From the NCBI RefSeq assembly GCF_012971745.1, contig NZ_CP048834.1:1860001-1924000 (forward strand): a DNA stretch of 64,000 nucleotides, written 5' to 3'. This document shows, piece by piece, positions 57,356 to 64,000 of the stretch (positions are counted from its first letter, which is position 1; every line of letters begins with the position of its first letter). Below the pieces are notes generated by a model that made no database searches, was not told the origin of the DNA, and worked only from the letters and a program-made list of their open reading frames with translations. The translations under genes and the position numbers were made by a program. The DNA comes from Starkeya sp. ORNL1 (lineage in GTDB: Bacteria > Pseudomonadota > Alphaproteobacteria > Rhizobiales > Xanthobacteraceae).

Positions 57356-57985
57356 ATGTCAGACACCGCAAGTGCGCGTCCCGTCGACCTGAAGCTCGAG
57401 GTCGTCGTCATCCCGGTCGCGGACGTCGACCGCTCCAAGCAGTTCTACGCGGGCCTCGGCTGGCGGCTCGATGCCGACTTCCCGGTCGGCGACACGTTCC
57501 GGGTGGTGCAGTTCACGCCTCCCGGCTCGCCGGGCTCGATCCACTTCGGCAAGGGGCTCACCGCGGCCGCGCCGGGCTCGGCTCAGGGGCTCTATCTCAT
57601 CGTGGCGGACATCGTGGCGGCGCGCGCCGACCTCGTCGCCCACGGCGCCGATGTGAGCGACGTGTTCCACCGTGCCGGACCGGGACAGCCGGCCATCAAT
57701 GGCCGGGATCCGGAGGGACGCAGCTACGTGTCCTTTGCGACGTTCAACGATCCCGACGGCAATGGCTGGCTGCTCCAGGAGATCACCACCCGGTTTCCGG
57801 GCCGGATCGACTCGAAGGCGACCAGCTTCGGCTCCGGAGCCGACCTCGCGGCAGCGCTGCGGCGCGCGGCGACCGCGCATGGCGAGCACGAAAAGCGCAC
57901 CGGCGGCCGGCACGACGAGACCTGGCCGGACTGGTACGCGCAATACATGGTGGCCGAGCAGCTCGGCCGGGAACTGCCGAAGTAG
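57356..57985 (+). CDS. VOC-family (glyoxalase/dioxygenase-like) protein with C-terminal tail
   Basis: 209 residues from the ATG at 57356, with AAGGAAA upstream; ATG at 57338 would add six. The VOC fold spans about residues 10-140 (VVIPVADVDRSKQFYAGLGWRLDADF, then SYVSFATFNDPDGNGWLLQEI). A tail of about 60 residues ends HDETWPDWYAQYMVAEQLGRELP. VOC enzymes include glyoxalases and resistance proteins. It follows the epoxide hydrolase by 64 bp. Confidence 0.85.
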   Translation: MSDTASARPVDLKLEVVVIPVADVDRSKQFYAGLGWRLDADFPVGDTFRVVQFTPPGSPGSIHFGKGLTAAAPGSAQGLYLIVADIVAARADLVAHGADVSDVFHRAGPGQPAINGRDPEGRSYVSFATFNDPDGNGWLLQEITTRFPGRIDSKATSFGSGADLAAALRRAATAHGEHEKRTGGRHDETWPDWYAQYMVAEQLGRELPK

Positions 57986-58108
57986 AACGCGCTTCACGGG
58001 AGGCACGCTAGCGGCCGAGCGTCCGGGACGGCGGCCCGCAGTTCGTCTCGTGACGCTTGGAAGCGTCCGCAATCCAAAACGCATCGCCGCACCTTGAGAG
58101 GCATCACC

Positions 58109-59170
58109 ATGAACACCACCAGTTTTCCGGAGACGATCGATGAGCGCCGTCGTCACATGATCGGCGCCGCGGCAATGGGCTTCGCGATTGCCGAGCTCGG
58201 CCTCGTCGCGCCGGCGAGCGCTGCCTCCCCTGGAGCGGACCAGGCGGCTACGCCATCCGGGAACGCGCCGCTGACGCAATTCGGCCCACTCAAGCAGGTC
58301 GATGCCGGTGTGCTGAAGGTCGGCTATGCCGAGCAGGGACCGGCGGACGGTCCACCGGTGATCCTGCTGCATGGCTGGCCCTACGACATCCACACCTATG
58401 TCGATGTGGCTGCGATCCTGGCGTCCAAGGGGTACCGCGTGATCGTGCCGCATCTGCGCGGCTATGGCACCACGCGCTTTCTGTCGGACGGGACGGTGCG
58501 CAACGGCCAGCAGGCGGCGATCGCAACCGACATCATCGCCCTGATGGATGCGCTGGCCATCCAGAAGGCGATCGTCGGCGGCTGCGACTGGGGCGCGCGG
58601 ACCGCGAACATCATCGCCGCGCTGTGGCCGGAGCGCTGCAAGGCGATGGTCTCGGTCAGCGGCTATCTCATCGGCAACCAGCAGGCCGGCAAGGCGCCGT
58701 TGCCGCCGAAGGCCGAACTGCAGTGGTGGTACCAGTTTTACTTCGCCACGGATCGCGGTCGCGCCGGCTATGAGAAATACACCAATGATTTCGCCAGGCT
58801 GATCTGGGAGCTGGCATCGCCGCAGTGGAAGTTCGACGATGCCACCTTCCTGCGCAGCGCTGCGGCTTTCGACAATCCGGATCACGTCGCCATCGTCATC
58901 CACAATTACCGTTGGCGGCTCGGTCTCGCTCAGGGCGAGCCGAAGTTTGACGAGCTCGAGGCGCGGCTCGCCAAGGCGCCGGTCATCAGCGTGCCGACGA
59001 TCACGCTGGAGGGCGACGCCAATGGCGCACCGCACCCGGACCCCAGCGCCTACGCGAAGATGTTCTCGGACAGATACAGCCACCGGACGATCACCGGCGG
59101 CATCGGGCACAACCTGCCCCAGGAAGCGCCACAGGCCTTTGCCGATGCCATTATCGAGGTCGCCGCGTGA
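58109..59170 (+). CDS. Exported alpha/beta hydrolase (epoxide hydrolase-like)
   Basis: 353 residues from the ATG at 58109. A Tat-like signal with ERRRHMIGAAAMGFAIAELGLVAPASAA covers residues 12-40. HGWP supplies the oxyanion site, D160 in GGCDWGARTA is the nucleophile and H334 in GGIGHNLPQEAP the base. An aspartate nucleophile suggests epoxide or dehalogenation chemistry. With the genes before and after it forms a compact plus-strand cluster. Confidence 0.87.
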   Translation: MNTTSFPETIDERRRHMIGAAAMGFAIAELGLVAPASAASPGADQAATPSGNAPLTQFGPLKQVDAGVLKVGYAEQGPADGPPVILLHGWPYDIHTYVDVAAILASKGYRVIVPHLRGYGTTRFLSDGTVRNGQQAAIATDIIALMDALAIQKAIVGGCDWGARTANIIAALWPERCKAMVSVSGYLIGNQQAGKAPLPPKAELQWWYQFYFATDRGRAGYEKYTNDFARLIWELASPQWKFDDATFLRSAAAFDNPDHVAIVIHNYRWRLGLAQGEPKFDELEARLAKAPVISVPTITLEGDANGAPHPDPSAYAKMFSDRYSHRTITGGIGHNLPQEAPQAFADAIIEVAA

Positions 59171-59224
59171 ACGCGTTCGCGGCGCCGCCTTTGCTGCAGG
59201 CGCCGCAATCACAAGAAGAATGCC

Positions 59225-59644
59225 ATGAGCCGGATCGCAAGGATTATCTATACGGCCAGGATCGCAACCACGGGCGGCCGCGAGAACGGCGCCTCGCGCA
59301 GCTCCGACGGCCTGCTCGACATCAGGCTTTCGACACCCGGATCCATGCGAATTGGGACCAACCCGGAGCAATTGCTTGCGGCCGGGTGGTCGGCCAGCTT
59401 CGCCAGCGCGATCGTGTCGGCGGCCCACGAAAGGAAGCTCACGCTGCCGGCCGGAGTGAGCATCAGTGCCGAGGTCGATCTCAATCTCGGGGACGACGGC
59501 TACTCGCTCAGCACCCGGCTCAATGTCGCGCTGCCCGGTGTGGAGCACGAAGCGGCGCGCGCCCTGATCGAACAGGCGCACGATATTTGCCCCTACTCGA
59601 AAGCCACCCGCGGCAACGTCGAGATTTCGATCAACCTGCTCTGA
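59225..59644 (+). CDS. Ohr/OsmC-family protein lacking the peroxidatic cysteine
   Basis: 139 residues, a standard Ohr length. The N-terminal arginine motif TTGGRENG, the NPEQL stretch (residues 46-50) and the resolving-cysteine motif HDICPYSKATRGN (Cys122) are all intact. The peroxidatic cysteine of the AAGYxACF motif is serine here (Ser58, codon AGC at 59396-59398). True Ohr reduces organic hydroperoxides through that cysteine with lipoamide. This protein may be inactive, a binding protein, or use other chemistry. Confidence 0.9.
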   Translation: MSRIARIIYTARIATTGGRENGASRSSDGLLDIRLSTPGSMRIGTNPEQLLAAGWSASFASAIVSAAHERKLTLPAGVSISAEVDLNLGDDGYSLSTRLNVALPGVEHEAARALIEQAHDICPYSKATRGNVEISINLL

Positions 59645-59722
59645 GCCGGTCCGCCACGGATTGGAGAGTTGACCTCGGCTCAGGGTCGGAGGCGGCCTCT
59701 GGCCGCCACCGGGCGGATCGTG

Positions 59723-60391
59723 TCAATTGCTGGCGAAGCAGTAGAACAGGCCGGCGCCCCCGGTGCTTCGCAGAGCGTCCTGGCTGCAGCCGCCGCGCGA
59801 GGGGTGCGAGGTGTTCCAGGATTTCGCGGGCGGTGACTCGTCGAGCCCGGTGCGGTCATGGTGGCCGACCATCACCGCGCCCTCGGTGCCGCTCTTGGTA
59901 TAGTTGCCGCAGGTACGGTCCTCGCCCGGGCCAAACGCCGTGCCGTCGGGCTGCGATCCGGTCAGCATGTCGTGCTGGTTGGGCGTGTCGCCGCGGCCGT
60001 TGACGGGCTCGCCTTTCTCATTGAGCGCAGTCTGCTTGGTGAGGTTCGCTGCGCCGCCATGCAGATCAGCGACGCTGCTGGCGATCACCGCGCCCTTGGC
60101 ATTGCGCCACGGACCGGCGCCGATGCGGTCACGCGCATTGACGGCCGCGGCCCCACCGGCTGCCTGCGTCGACAGATAGGCTCGCCAGGTCTTGCCGCCG
60201 GCGCCGCTCGCCTGGGCGAGGCGCTGGCAGATCGCATCTGCACCGTCGATTCCCCCCAGATCAGCCCCCCTGCCGGAACCGACGCTTGTAACGAAGAAAG
60301 TCATCTCGGCCGTCTGAGCTTCAGCGGCACCCGCGGCAAGCGCCAGCAGCCCGGCTGCGGCGACAAGCTCGAAACACTTTGCGCGCTTCAT
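59723..60391 (-). CDS. Secreted lectin-like protein (DUF1554-type fold)
   Basis: 222 residues from the ATG at 60391, which has GGAGGA upstream. A signal peptide (core LVAAAGLLALAAGAAEA) ends near residue 25. The mature part begins EMTFFVTSVGSGRGADLGGIDGADAICQRLA, then KTWRAYLST, and ends with DALRSTGGAGLFYCFA; four cysteines are likely paired. Homologues in rhizobia are annotated as lectins by fold; ligand unknown. Confidence 0.8.
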   Translation of the reverse strand: MKRAKCFELVAAAGLLALAAGAAEAQTAEMTFFVTSVGSGRGADLGGIDGADAICQRLAQASGAGGKTWRAYLSTQAAGGAAAVNARDRIGAGPWRNAKGAVIASSVADLHGGAANLTKQTALNEKGEPVNGRGDTPNQHDMLTGSQPDGTAFGPGEDRTCGNYTKSGTEGAVMVGHHDRTGLDESPPAKSWNTSHPSRGGCSQDALRSTGGAGLFYCFASN

Positions 60392-60606
60392 CTGATCCTC
60401 CCGTCGCTCTTGCGTTCTTGTCTGGTTGTTCCTCGATACCCAGTGCGGCGACCCAGGATTGTAACATATCCGGCCATCGGCAAGGCAGTTTCGGGATTTG
60501 CGGTCTCGCTGCAGGCGACTGGCGCTGCCTGGGCACGCGCGCATTCGCGTTCGTGTCCAGTACGGCTGGTCGCCATCGCTTCACATCGAAGCCACGTCGG
60601 GGAAGG

Positions 60607-61479
60607 TCAAGCCGCGCGGGCGAAGCGCGGCCGATTGGCGTTGATAAACTGCTCGACAGTGGTCAGCGGGCCGCCAATGATTGTTGTGCCGATGTCGTCC
60701 AGGCCGGCGAGGCGGCCTTCGTGCTGGTCAATTGCTACCGACTCGAAATGACGTCTCAGCGTCGTGTTCTCGGGCATGCCCAGGATATCCATGAACTCGG
60801 ATGCCGTGACCTGCTCGAACGGAAGGTCCACACCGAGCACCCGGCTTACCTCTGCCGCCAGTTCCTCATGGCTGAATTCCTTCGGGCCGTGGAGTTGATA
60901 GGCTTGGCCGCCATGTCCATCCGGCTTCTCCAGGATGTTGGCGATGATCTTCGAGGTGTCCGCCGCTGCCAGCGGCGCGAAGCGGCCATCCTTGCCGAAT
61001 GGCATGACGTAACGGCCGCGTTGGATCAACGGGGAAATGTAGAGCAGCCATTCGGCGAAGAAGGTGACGCGCAAATGCGTCGTCGGGATGCCCGACCAGT
61101 CAAACACCTGTTCCGAAAGCCAGTGGTTCTGCGTGACCTTGCTGCGGGCGTGCGGCCGGGACTGCTTGTGCGACATGTTCACGATAAGCTCGATCTTCTG
61201 CTCCCTGGCCGCTTGGGCGAAGATCACAGCCGCTTCCACGAGACCGTCGGCGACAGGGTAGCAAAAGTAGGCGCGGTTGACGCCTTCGAGGGCCCTACGG
61301 ACGTCGCGCAGGCTCGTGATGTCACCATAGACGACCTCGGCGCCGAGGTCGGTGAGCGCTTTTGAGCGACCGTCCTCGCGGCGGGCCAAGGCTCGGACCT
61401 TGAGACCCTTCCGCAGCAGCGCCTTCACTGCCGGGCTTCCCGTGTCGCCCGTCGCACCGGTTATCAGTATGGTCGTCAT
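60607..61479 (-). CDS. NmrA-like NAD(P)-binding protein
   Basis: 290 residues from the ATG at 61479, with GGAG seven bases upstream (ATG at 61485 is the alternative). The Rossmann motif is ILITGATGDTGSPAVKALL, and the family layout with TSLRDVRRALEGVNRAYFCYPV is clear. NmrA-like proteins sense NADP or reduce quinones. It is 111 bp downstream of the MarR gene on the same strand, and its promoter contains two copies of the MarR-locus motif. Confidence 0.87.
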   Translation of the reverse strand: MTTILITGATGDTGSPAVKALLRKGLKVRALARREDGRSKALTDLGAEVVYGDITSLRDVRRALEGVNRAYFCYPVADGLVEAAVIFAQAAREQKIELIVNMSHKQSRPHARSKVTQNHWLSEQVFDWSGIPTTHLRVTFFAEWLLYISPLIQRGRYVMPFGKDGRFAPLAAADTSKIIANILEKPDGHGGQAYQLHGPKEFSHEELAAEVSRVLGVDLPFEQVTASEFMDILGMPENTTLRRHFESVAIDQHEGRLAGLDDIGTTIIGGPLTTVEQFINANRPRFARAA

Positions 61480-61528
61480 TTCCATTCTCCGTCTTTGACT
61501 GCACCTCCCGGCGCCTGCGAGGGTGCCG

Positions 61529-61572
61529 TGTTGCATATGCAGCATATAACTCGCAATGCTGTATATGCAACA
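61529..61572. promoter_or_regulatory. Two inverted operator copies before the NmrA-like gene
   Basis: TGTTGCATATGCA on the plus strand (61529-61541) and TGTTGCATATACA on the minus strand (61560-61572) face each other, 50-94 bp upstream of the start at 61479. The same 13-mer recurs before the MarR gene at 62063-62075. This is the pattern of a MarR autoregulon. Confidence 0.7.
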
Positions 61573-61590
61573 TAAGGGACGCTGCTCAGG

Positions 61591-62049
61591 TCAGCCTCGC
61601 AGGATATCGTTCGCGACCTCCTTGATAGCCTTCACTCCGGCCTCTCCTAGCGCCTTGGCTGCACGATGCTGCCCCGCCCGCCAAGCCGGGATCGACGCGA
61701 ACAGCAGATCCTCGCCGGCCTTGCTCAAGCGCAAGGGCCTCTGACGACCGTGAGCCTGATCGGCGACCTCTTCAATCCATCCAGCGTCCATCATTACCTT
61801 GAGGTTTCGCGTCAAGGTGGAGCGATCAATGTGATTGGCGCGGCCAATTTCCGCACGCGTGGCCATGCCCAGCCGCATGATCGAACCCAGCAGGGTGTGC
61901 TGCGAGGAAACAAGACCGAGCGCCCGCAGCTCTTCATCGAAGATATTCGTCACCACCCGCGAAATCAGTCGTGCTCGTGCGATCAGGCAGCAGTCCTCTA
62001 CCTCTCGCAGCTGCGCTTGTTGGTCGGGGGACAGTGTCCAGGTAGCCAT
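61591..62049 (-). CDS. MarR-family transcriptional regulator
   Basis: 152 residues from the ATG at 62049. The winged helix reads LGSIMRLGMATRAEIGRANHIDRSTLTRNLKVMMDAGWIEEVADQAHGRQRPLRLSKAG. Two adjacent cysteines (DCCLIARARLISR, near residue 20) could serve as a redox sensor, as in OhrR/DUF24-like regulators, but this is a guess. It precedes the NmrA-like gene on the same strand. Confidence 0.9.
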   Translation of the reverse strand: MATWTLSPDQQAQLREVEDCCLIARARLISRVVTNIFDEELRALGLVSSQHTLLGSIMRLGMATRAEIGRANHIDRSTLTRNLKVMMDAGWIEEVADQAHGRQRPLRLSKAGEDLLFASIPAWRAGQHRAAKALGEAGVKAIKEVANDILRG

Positions 62050-62062
62050 GGGATTTACATGG

Positions 62063-62075
62063 TGTATATGCAACA
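62063..62075 (-). promoter_or_regulatory. Operator copy before the MarR gene
   Basis: TGTTGCATATACA on the minus strand, 13 bp upstream of the MarR start, is identical to the copy at 61560-61572. Binding here would block the MarR gene's own translation start region or promoter. Confidence 0.65.
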
Positions 62076-62205
62076 CGGCGTCAATAGCGCAGGCCTATCG
62101 CACCACTAATCGGCCACTCGAACGAGACCGAGGCCACCCGGGAAGCAGCCCTTCCCAAAGTCCGCCAAGGGTCGATATCGGACCAGCCGCTCATGGGTTC
62201 ACGCC

Positions 62206-63171
62206 CTACATCTGCGCCCGCCGCACCACCGAGGGGGGCTGGCCGAACTGGCGGCGGAAGGCGCGGGACAGCGAGGCGATGGCGGAGAAGCCGGTGCGCT
62301 CGGCGATATCCGCGATCGGCAGGTTGGTGTCCACCACCAGCCGCCGCGCCGCGTTCAGCCGGAGCGTCAGATAATAGGCGCCGGGCGAGACATCGACGAT
62401 GCGCAGGAACAGCGTCTCCAGCCCGCGCGTCGACAGGCCGACGCGATGGGCGATGGTCGCAATCGTCAGCGGCCCATCGATGTGCGTCTCCATGATGCGG
62501 ATGGCCTCGGCGACGCGCGGCTCATGCTGGCGGATGCGGCCGGTGGAGACGATGGGCTGCACGTCCGAGCCGATCCGCACCTCCTCATAGATGTAGAGGC
62601 TGGCGACATCGAGCGCCGCGGAATAGCCGCTGCGGGCGCGAATCAGCGCCAGCATGCAATCCAGCGCCGGCGTCGCGCCGCCGGTGGTGAAAACCGGCTC
62701 GTCCACCACCCAGCGATCCGGCTGCACATCGACATTGGGAAAGCGCGCAGCGAAATCCTCCAGGTCCTCCCAATGCGTCGTCGCCCGCCGACCATCGAGC
62801 AGGCCGGCAAAGCCCATGAGCCAGGAGCCGGATTCGATGCCGCCGACAATGGACGAGCGCTTGGCCCCGGCACGCAGCGCCCGCAGGATCTGCGGCGTCG
62901 CGTGGCGGATCGCGTTGAAGGCCGCGACCACCACCAGCGCGTCCTGCTGCTCGGCGGGATCGAACGCGCCATCGACCGGGATCGGCAGGCCGCAGCTCGC
63001 CACCGGCATGGCGCCGTCGATCGAGACCAGCTTCCAGCGATAGGCCGGGCGGCCGAGCACGCGGTTGGCGCCGCGCAGCGGATCGAGCGTCGCCGCCAGC
63101 GACATCAGCGACAGACCGGGGAACAGCAGCAGCGTGACGCTCAGCGGCTCGTCGGAATGGGTGAAGATCAT
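62206..63171 (-). CDS. GlxA/CdhR-type AraC regulator with DJ-1/PfpI domain
   Basis: 321 residues from the ATG at 63171. The N-terminal class I amidotransferase-like domain ([53 protein letters not shown]) lacks enzyme function in this family. The C-terminal HTH pair includes [32 protein letters not shown] and [25 protein letters not shown]. CdhR and its relatives control carnitine and betaine catabolism. The divergent BKACE gene fits that assignment. Confidence 0.87.
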   Translation of the reverse strand: MIFTHSDEPLSVTLLLFPGLSLMSLAATLDPLRGANRVLGRPAYRWKLVSIDGAMPVASCGLPIPVDGAFDPAEQQDALVVVAAFNAIRHATPQILRALRAGAKRSSIVGGIESGSWLMGFAGLLDGRRATTHWEDLEDFAARFPNVDVQPDRWVVDEPVFTTGGATPALDCMLALIRARSGYSAALDVASLYIYEEVRIGSDVQPIVSTGRIRQHEPRVAEAIRIMETHIDGPLTIATIAHRVGLSTRGLETLFLRIVDVSPGAYYLTLRLNAARRLVVDTNLPIADIAERTGFSAIASLSRAFRRQFGQPPSVVRRAQM

Positions 63172-63241
63172 CACTTCACACAGCAGCTTGGCTTGCCGGG
63201 AACGTGCTTCGCAGAATGGCAAACCGGTTACGCATTAAGTT

Positions 63242-63270
63242 GCGTCACGCTTTGCATTCCGCGTCAAGCT
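63242..63270. promoter_or_regulatory. Direct repeats in the divergent regulator/BKACE promoter
   Basis: GCGTCACGCT (63242-63251) and GCGTCAAGCT (63261-63270) match at nine of ten bases and are 19 bp apart, about two helical turns, as is usual for AraC-type operators. They lie 25-53 bp upstream of the BKACE start. Confidence 0.5.
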
Positions 63271-63294
63271 CGCGCCAACAATGGGAGGACCGAG

Positions 63295-64000
63295 ATGCCC
63301 CTGTCGATGAACCGCGATGTCTTCATCACCTGCGCCGTCACCGGTGCCGGCGATACGGTCGGGCGCTCGCGCCATGTGCCGGTGACGCCGAAGGAAATCG
63401 CCGCCTCCGCCATCGACGCCGCCAAGGCCGGCGCCGCCATCGTGCATTGCCATGTGCGCGATCCCGATACCGGGGCCGCCTCGCGCCGCCGCGACCTGTT
63501 CCGCGAAGTGACGGACCGCATCCGCGCGGCGGATATCGACGTGGTGCTGAACCTCACCGCCGGCATGGGCGGTGATCTCGTGTTCGGCGGCGTCGAGGCG
63601 CCGTTCCCGGTGAACGAGAAGGGCACCGACATGGCGGGCGCCACCGAGCGCGTCGCCCATGTCGCCGAGTGCCTGCCGGAGATCTGCACGCTCGATTGCG
63701 GCACGATGAATTTCAGCCTCGGCGACTATGTCATGACCAACACGCCTTCCATGCTGCGCGAGATGGCGCGGCAGATGACGGCGCTCGGCGTGCGCCCGGA
63801 GATCGAGGCGTTCGACACCGGCCATCTCTGGTTCGCCAAGCAGCTGGTCGAGGAGGGCCTGATCGAGGACCCGGTGCTGATCCAGCTCTGCATGGGCATT
63901 CCATGGGGCGCGCCCGATGACCTCAACACCTACATGGCGATGGTCAACAACGTGCCGGCGAGTTGGACGTTCTCCGCCTTCTCCATCGGCCGCAATGCGC
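63295..64000 (+). CDS. BKACE (DUF849) beta-keto acid cleavage enzyme, probable 3-dehydrocarnitine cleavage (3' end outside window)
   Basis: 235 codons are visible of about 300. GGGAGGA precedes the ATG. The BKACE motifs are [11 protein letters not shown] at the start, [14 protein letters not shown] with two metal-binding histidines, [11 protein letters not shown], and LDCGTMNF, followed by [16 protein letters not shown] enzymes condense a beta-keto acid with acetyl-CoA. Divergence from a CdhR-type regulator points to 3-dehydrocarnitine as substrate, as for cdhC in carnitine operons; the rest of the operon is outside. Confidence 0.88.
   Translation, partial: MPLSMNRDVFITCAVTGAGDTVGRSRHVPVTPKEIAASAIDAAKAGAAIVHCHVRDPDTGAASRRRDLFREVTDRIRAADIDVVLNLTAGMGGDLVFGGVEAPFPVNEKGTDMAGATERVAHVAECLPEICTLDCGTMNFSLGDYVMTNTPSMLREMARQMTALGVRPEIEAFDTGHLWFAKQLVEEGLIEDPVLIQLCMGIPWGAPDDLNTYMAMVNNVPASWTFSAFSIGRNA

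Noticed and set aside
38419..62049. The whole accessory stretch as a genomic island
   Set aside because: Many small regulator-enzyme units suggest acquired DNA, but I found no integrase, tRNA junction, insertion sequence or flanking direct repeats, and base composition does not shift clearly.

Overview
The window is 64 kb of GC-rich, gene-dense bacterial chromosome. The gene set suggests an alphaproteobacterium of the order Hyphomicrobiales (Rhizobiales), possibly close to Xanthobacteraceae. The pointers are opgGH, a ChoX-type choline-binding protein, two TctABC tripartite tricarboxylate-type transporters, many GntR and AraC regulators, and rhizobial-type GC-rich palindromes. This taxonomic placement is inference. 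I saw no rRNA, tRNA, CRISPR array, transposase or phage gene.

Left part (1-32 kb), catabolism and uptake. Positions 1-5.8 kb hold a divergent sugar or polyol module: a ThDP-dependent enzyme and an FGGY kinase on the minus strand, and a GlpD-like FAD dehydrogenase plus a GntR/UTRA regulator on the plus strand. At 5.8-9.9 kb are an aldehyde dehydrogenase and a DUF779 protein behind a sigma-54 promoter, next to an AcoR-type activator. At 10.2-15.6 kb is an oligopeptide ABC importer, oppA-B-C plus a fused OppDF ATPase. At 15.6-24.0 kb an apparent eight-gene minus-strand operon carries an LDH2-family dehydrogenase, a FadR-like regulator, an enolase-superfamily enzyme, tctC-B-A, an L-2-hydroxyglutarate oxidase-like enzyme and a LysR regulator. 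A second TTT transporter (tctA-B-C) is divergent from it at 24.4-27.6 kb and is followed by a 3-hydroxyisobutyrate dehydrogenase-like gene. opgGH (osmoregulated periplasmic glucan synthesis) fills 28.6-32.3 kb.

Middle and right part (32-62 kb), regulation, efflux and detoxification. An orphan choline-binding protein gene is followed by an AHSA1-like protein and a FUSC/DUF1656/HlyD efflux operon. Then come many small units: AraC + quinone reductase-like + nitroreductase + AhpD-like + GST; AraC; SMR exporter; an AhpD-like gene and an exported acetamidase/formamidase-family operon that share a 71-bp promoter element and lie on either side of a MocR regulator; azoreductase; FAD monooxygenase; LOG protein; and a 951-residue wHTH-ATPase regulator divergent from a cluster of an exported epoxide hydrolase, a VOC protein, an exported alpha/beta hydrolase and an Ohr homologue that lacks its peroxidatic cysteine. 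MarR and NmrA-like genes share copies of one operator motif.

The last 2 kb begin what looks like a carnitine-degradation locus: a GlxA/CdhR-type regulator divergent from a BKACE (DUF849) enzyme that runs off the window.

A recurring structural theme is that genes for solute-binding proteins (oppA, both tctC) are set off from their permease genes by very stable GC hairpins. No wholly new multi-gene machine is obvious. The least ordinary observations are the 71-bp promoter pair around the MocR gene, the serine-for-cysteine Ohr homologue, and three tandem Shine-Dalgarno/start-codon repeats in front of the GlpD-like gene.
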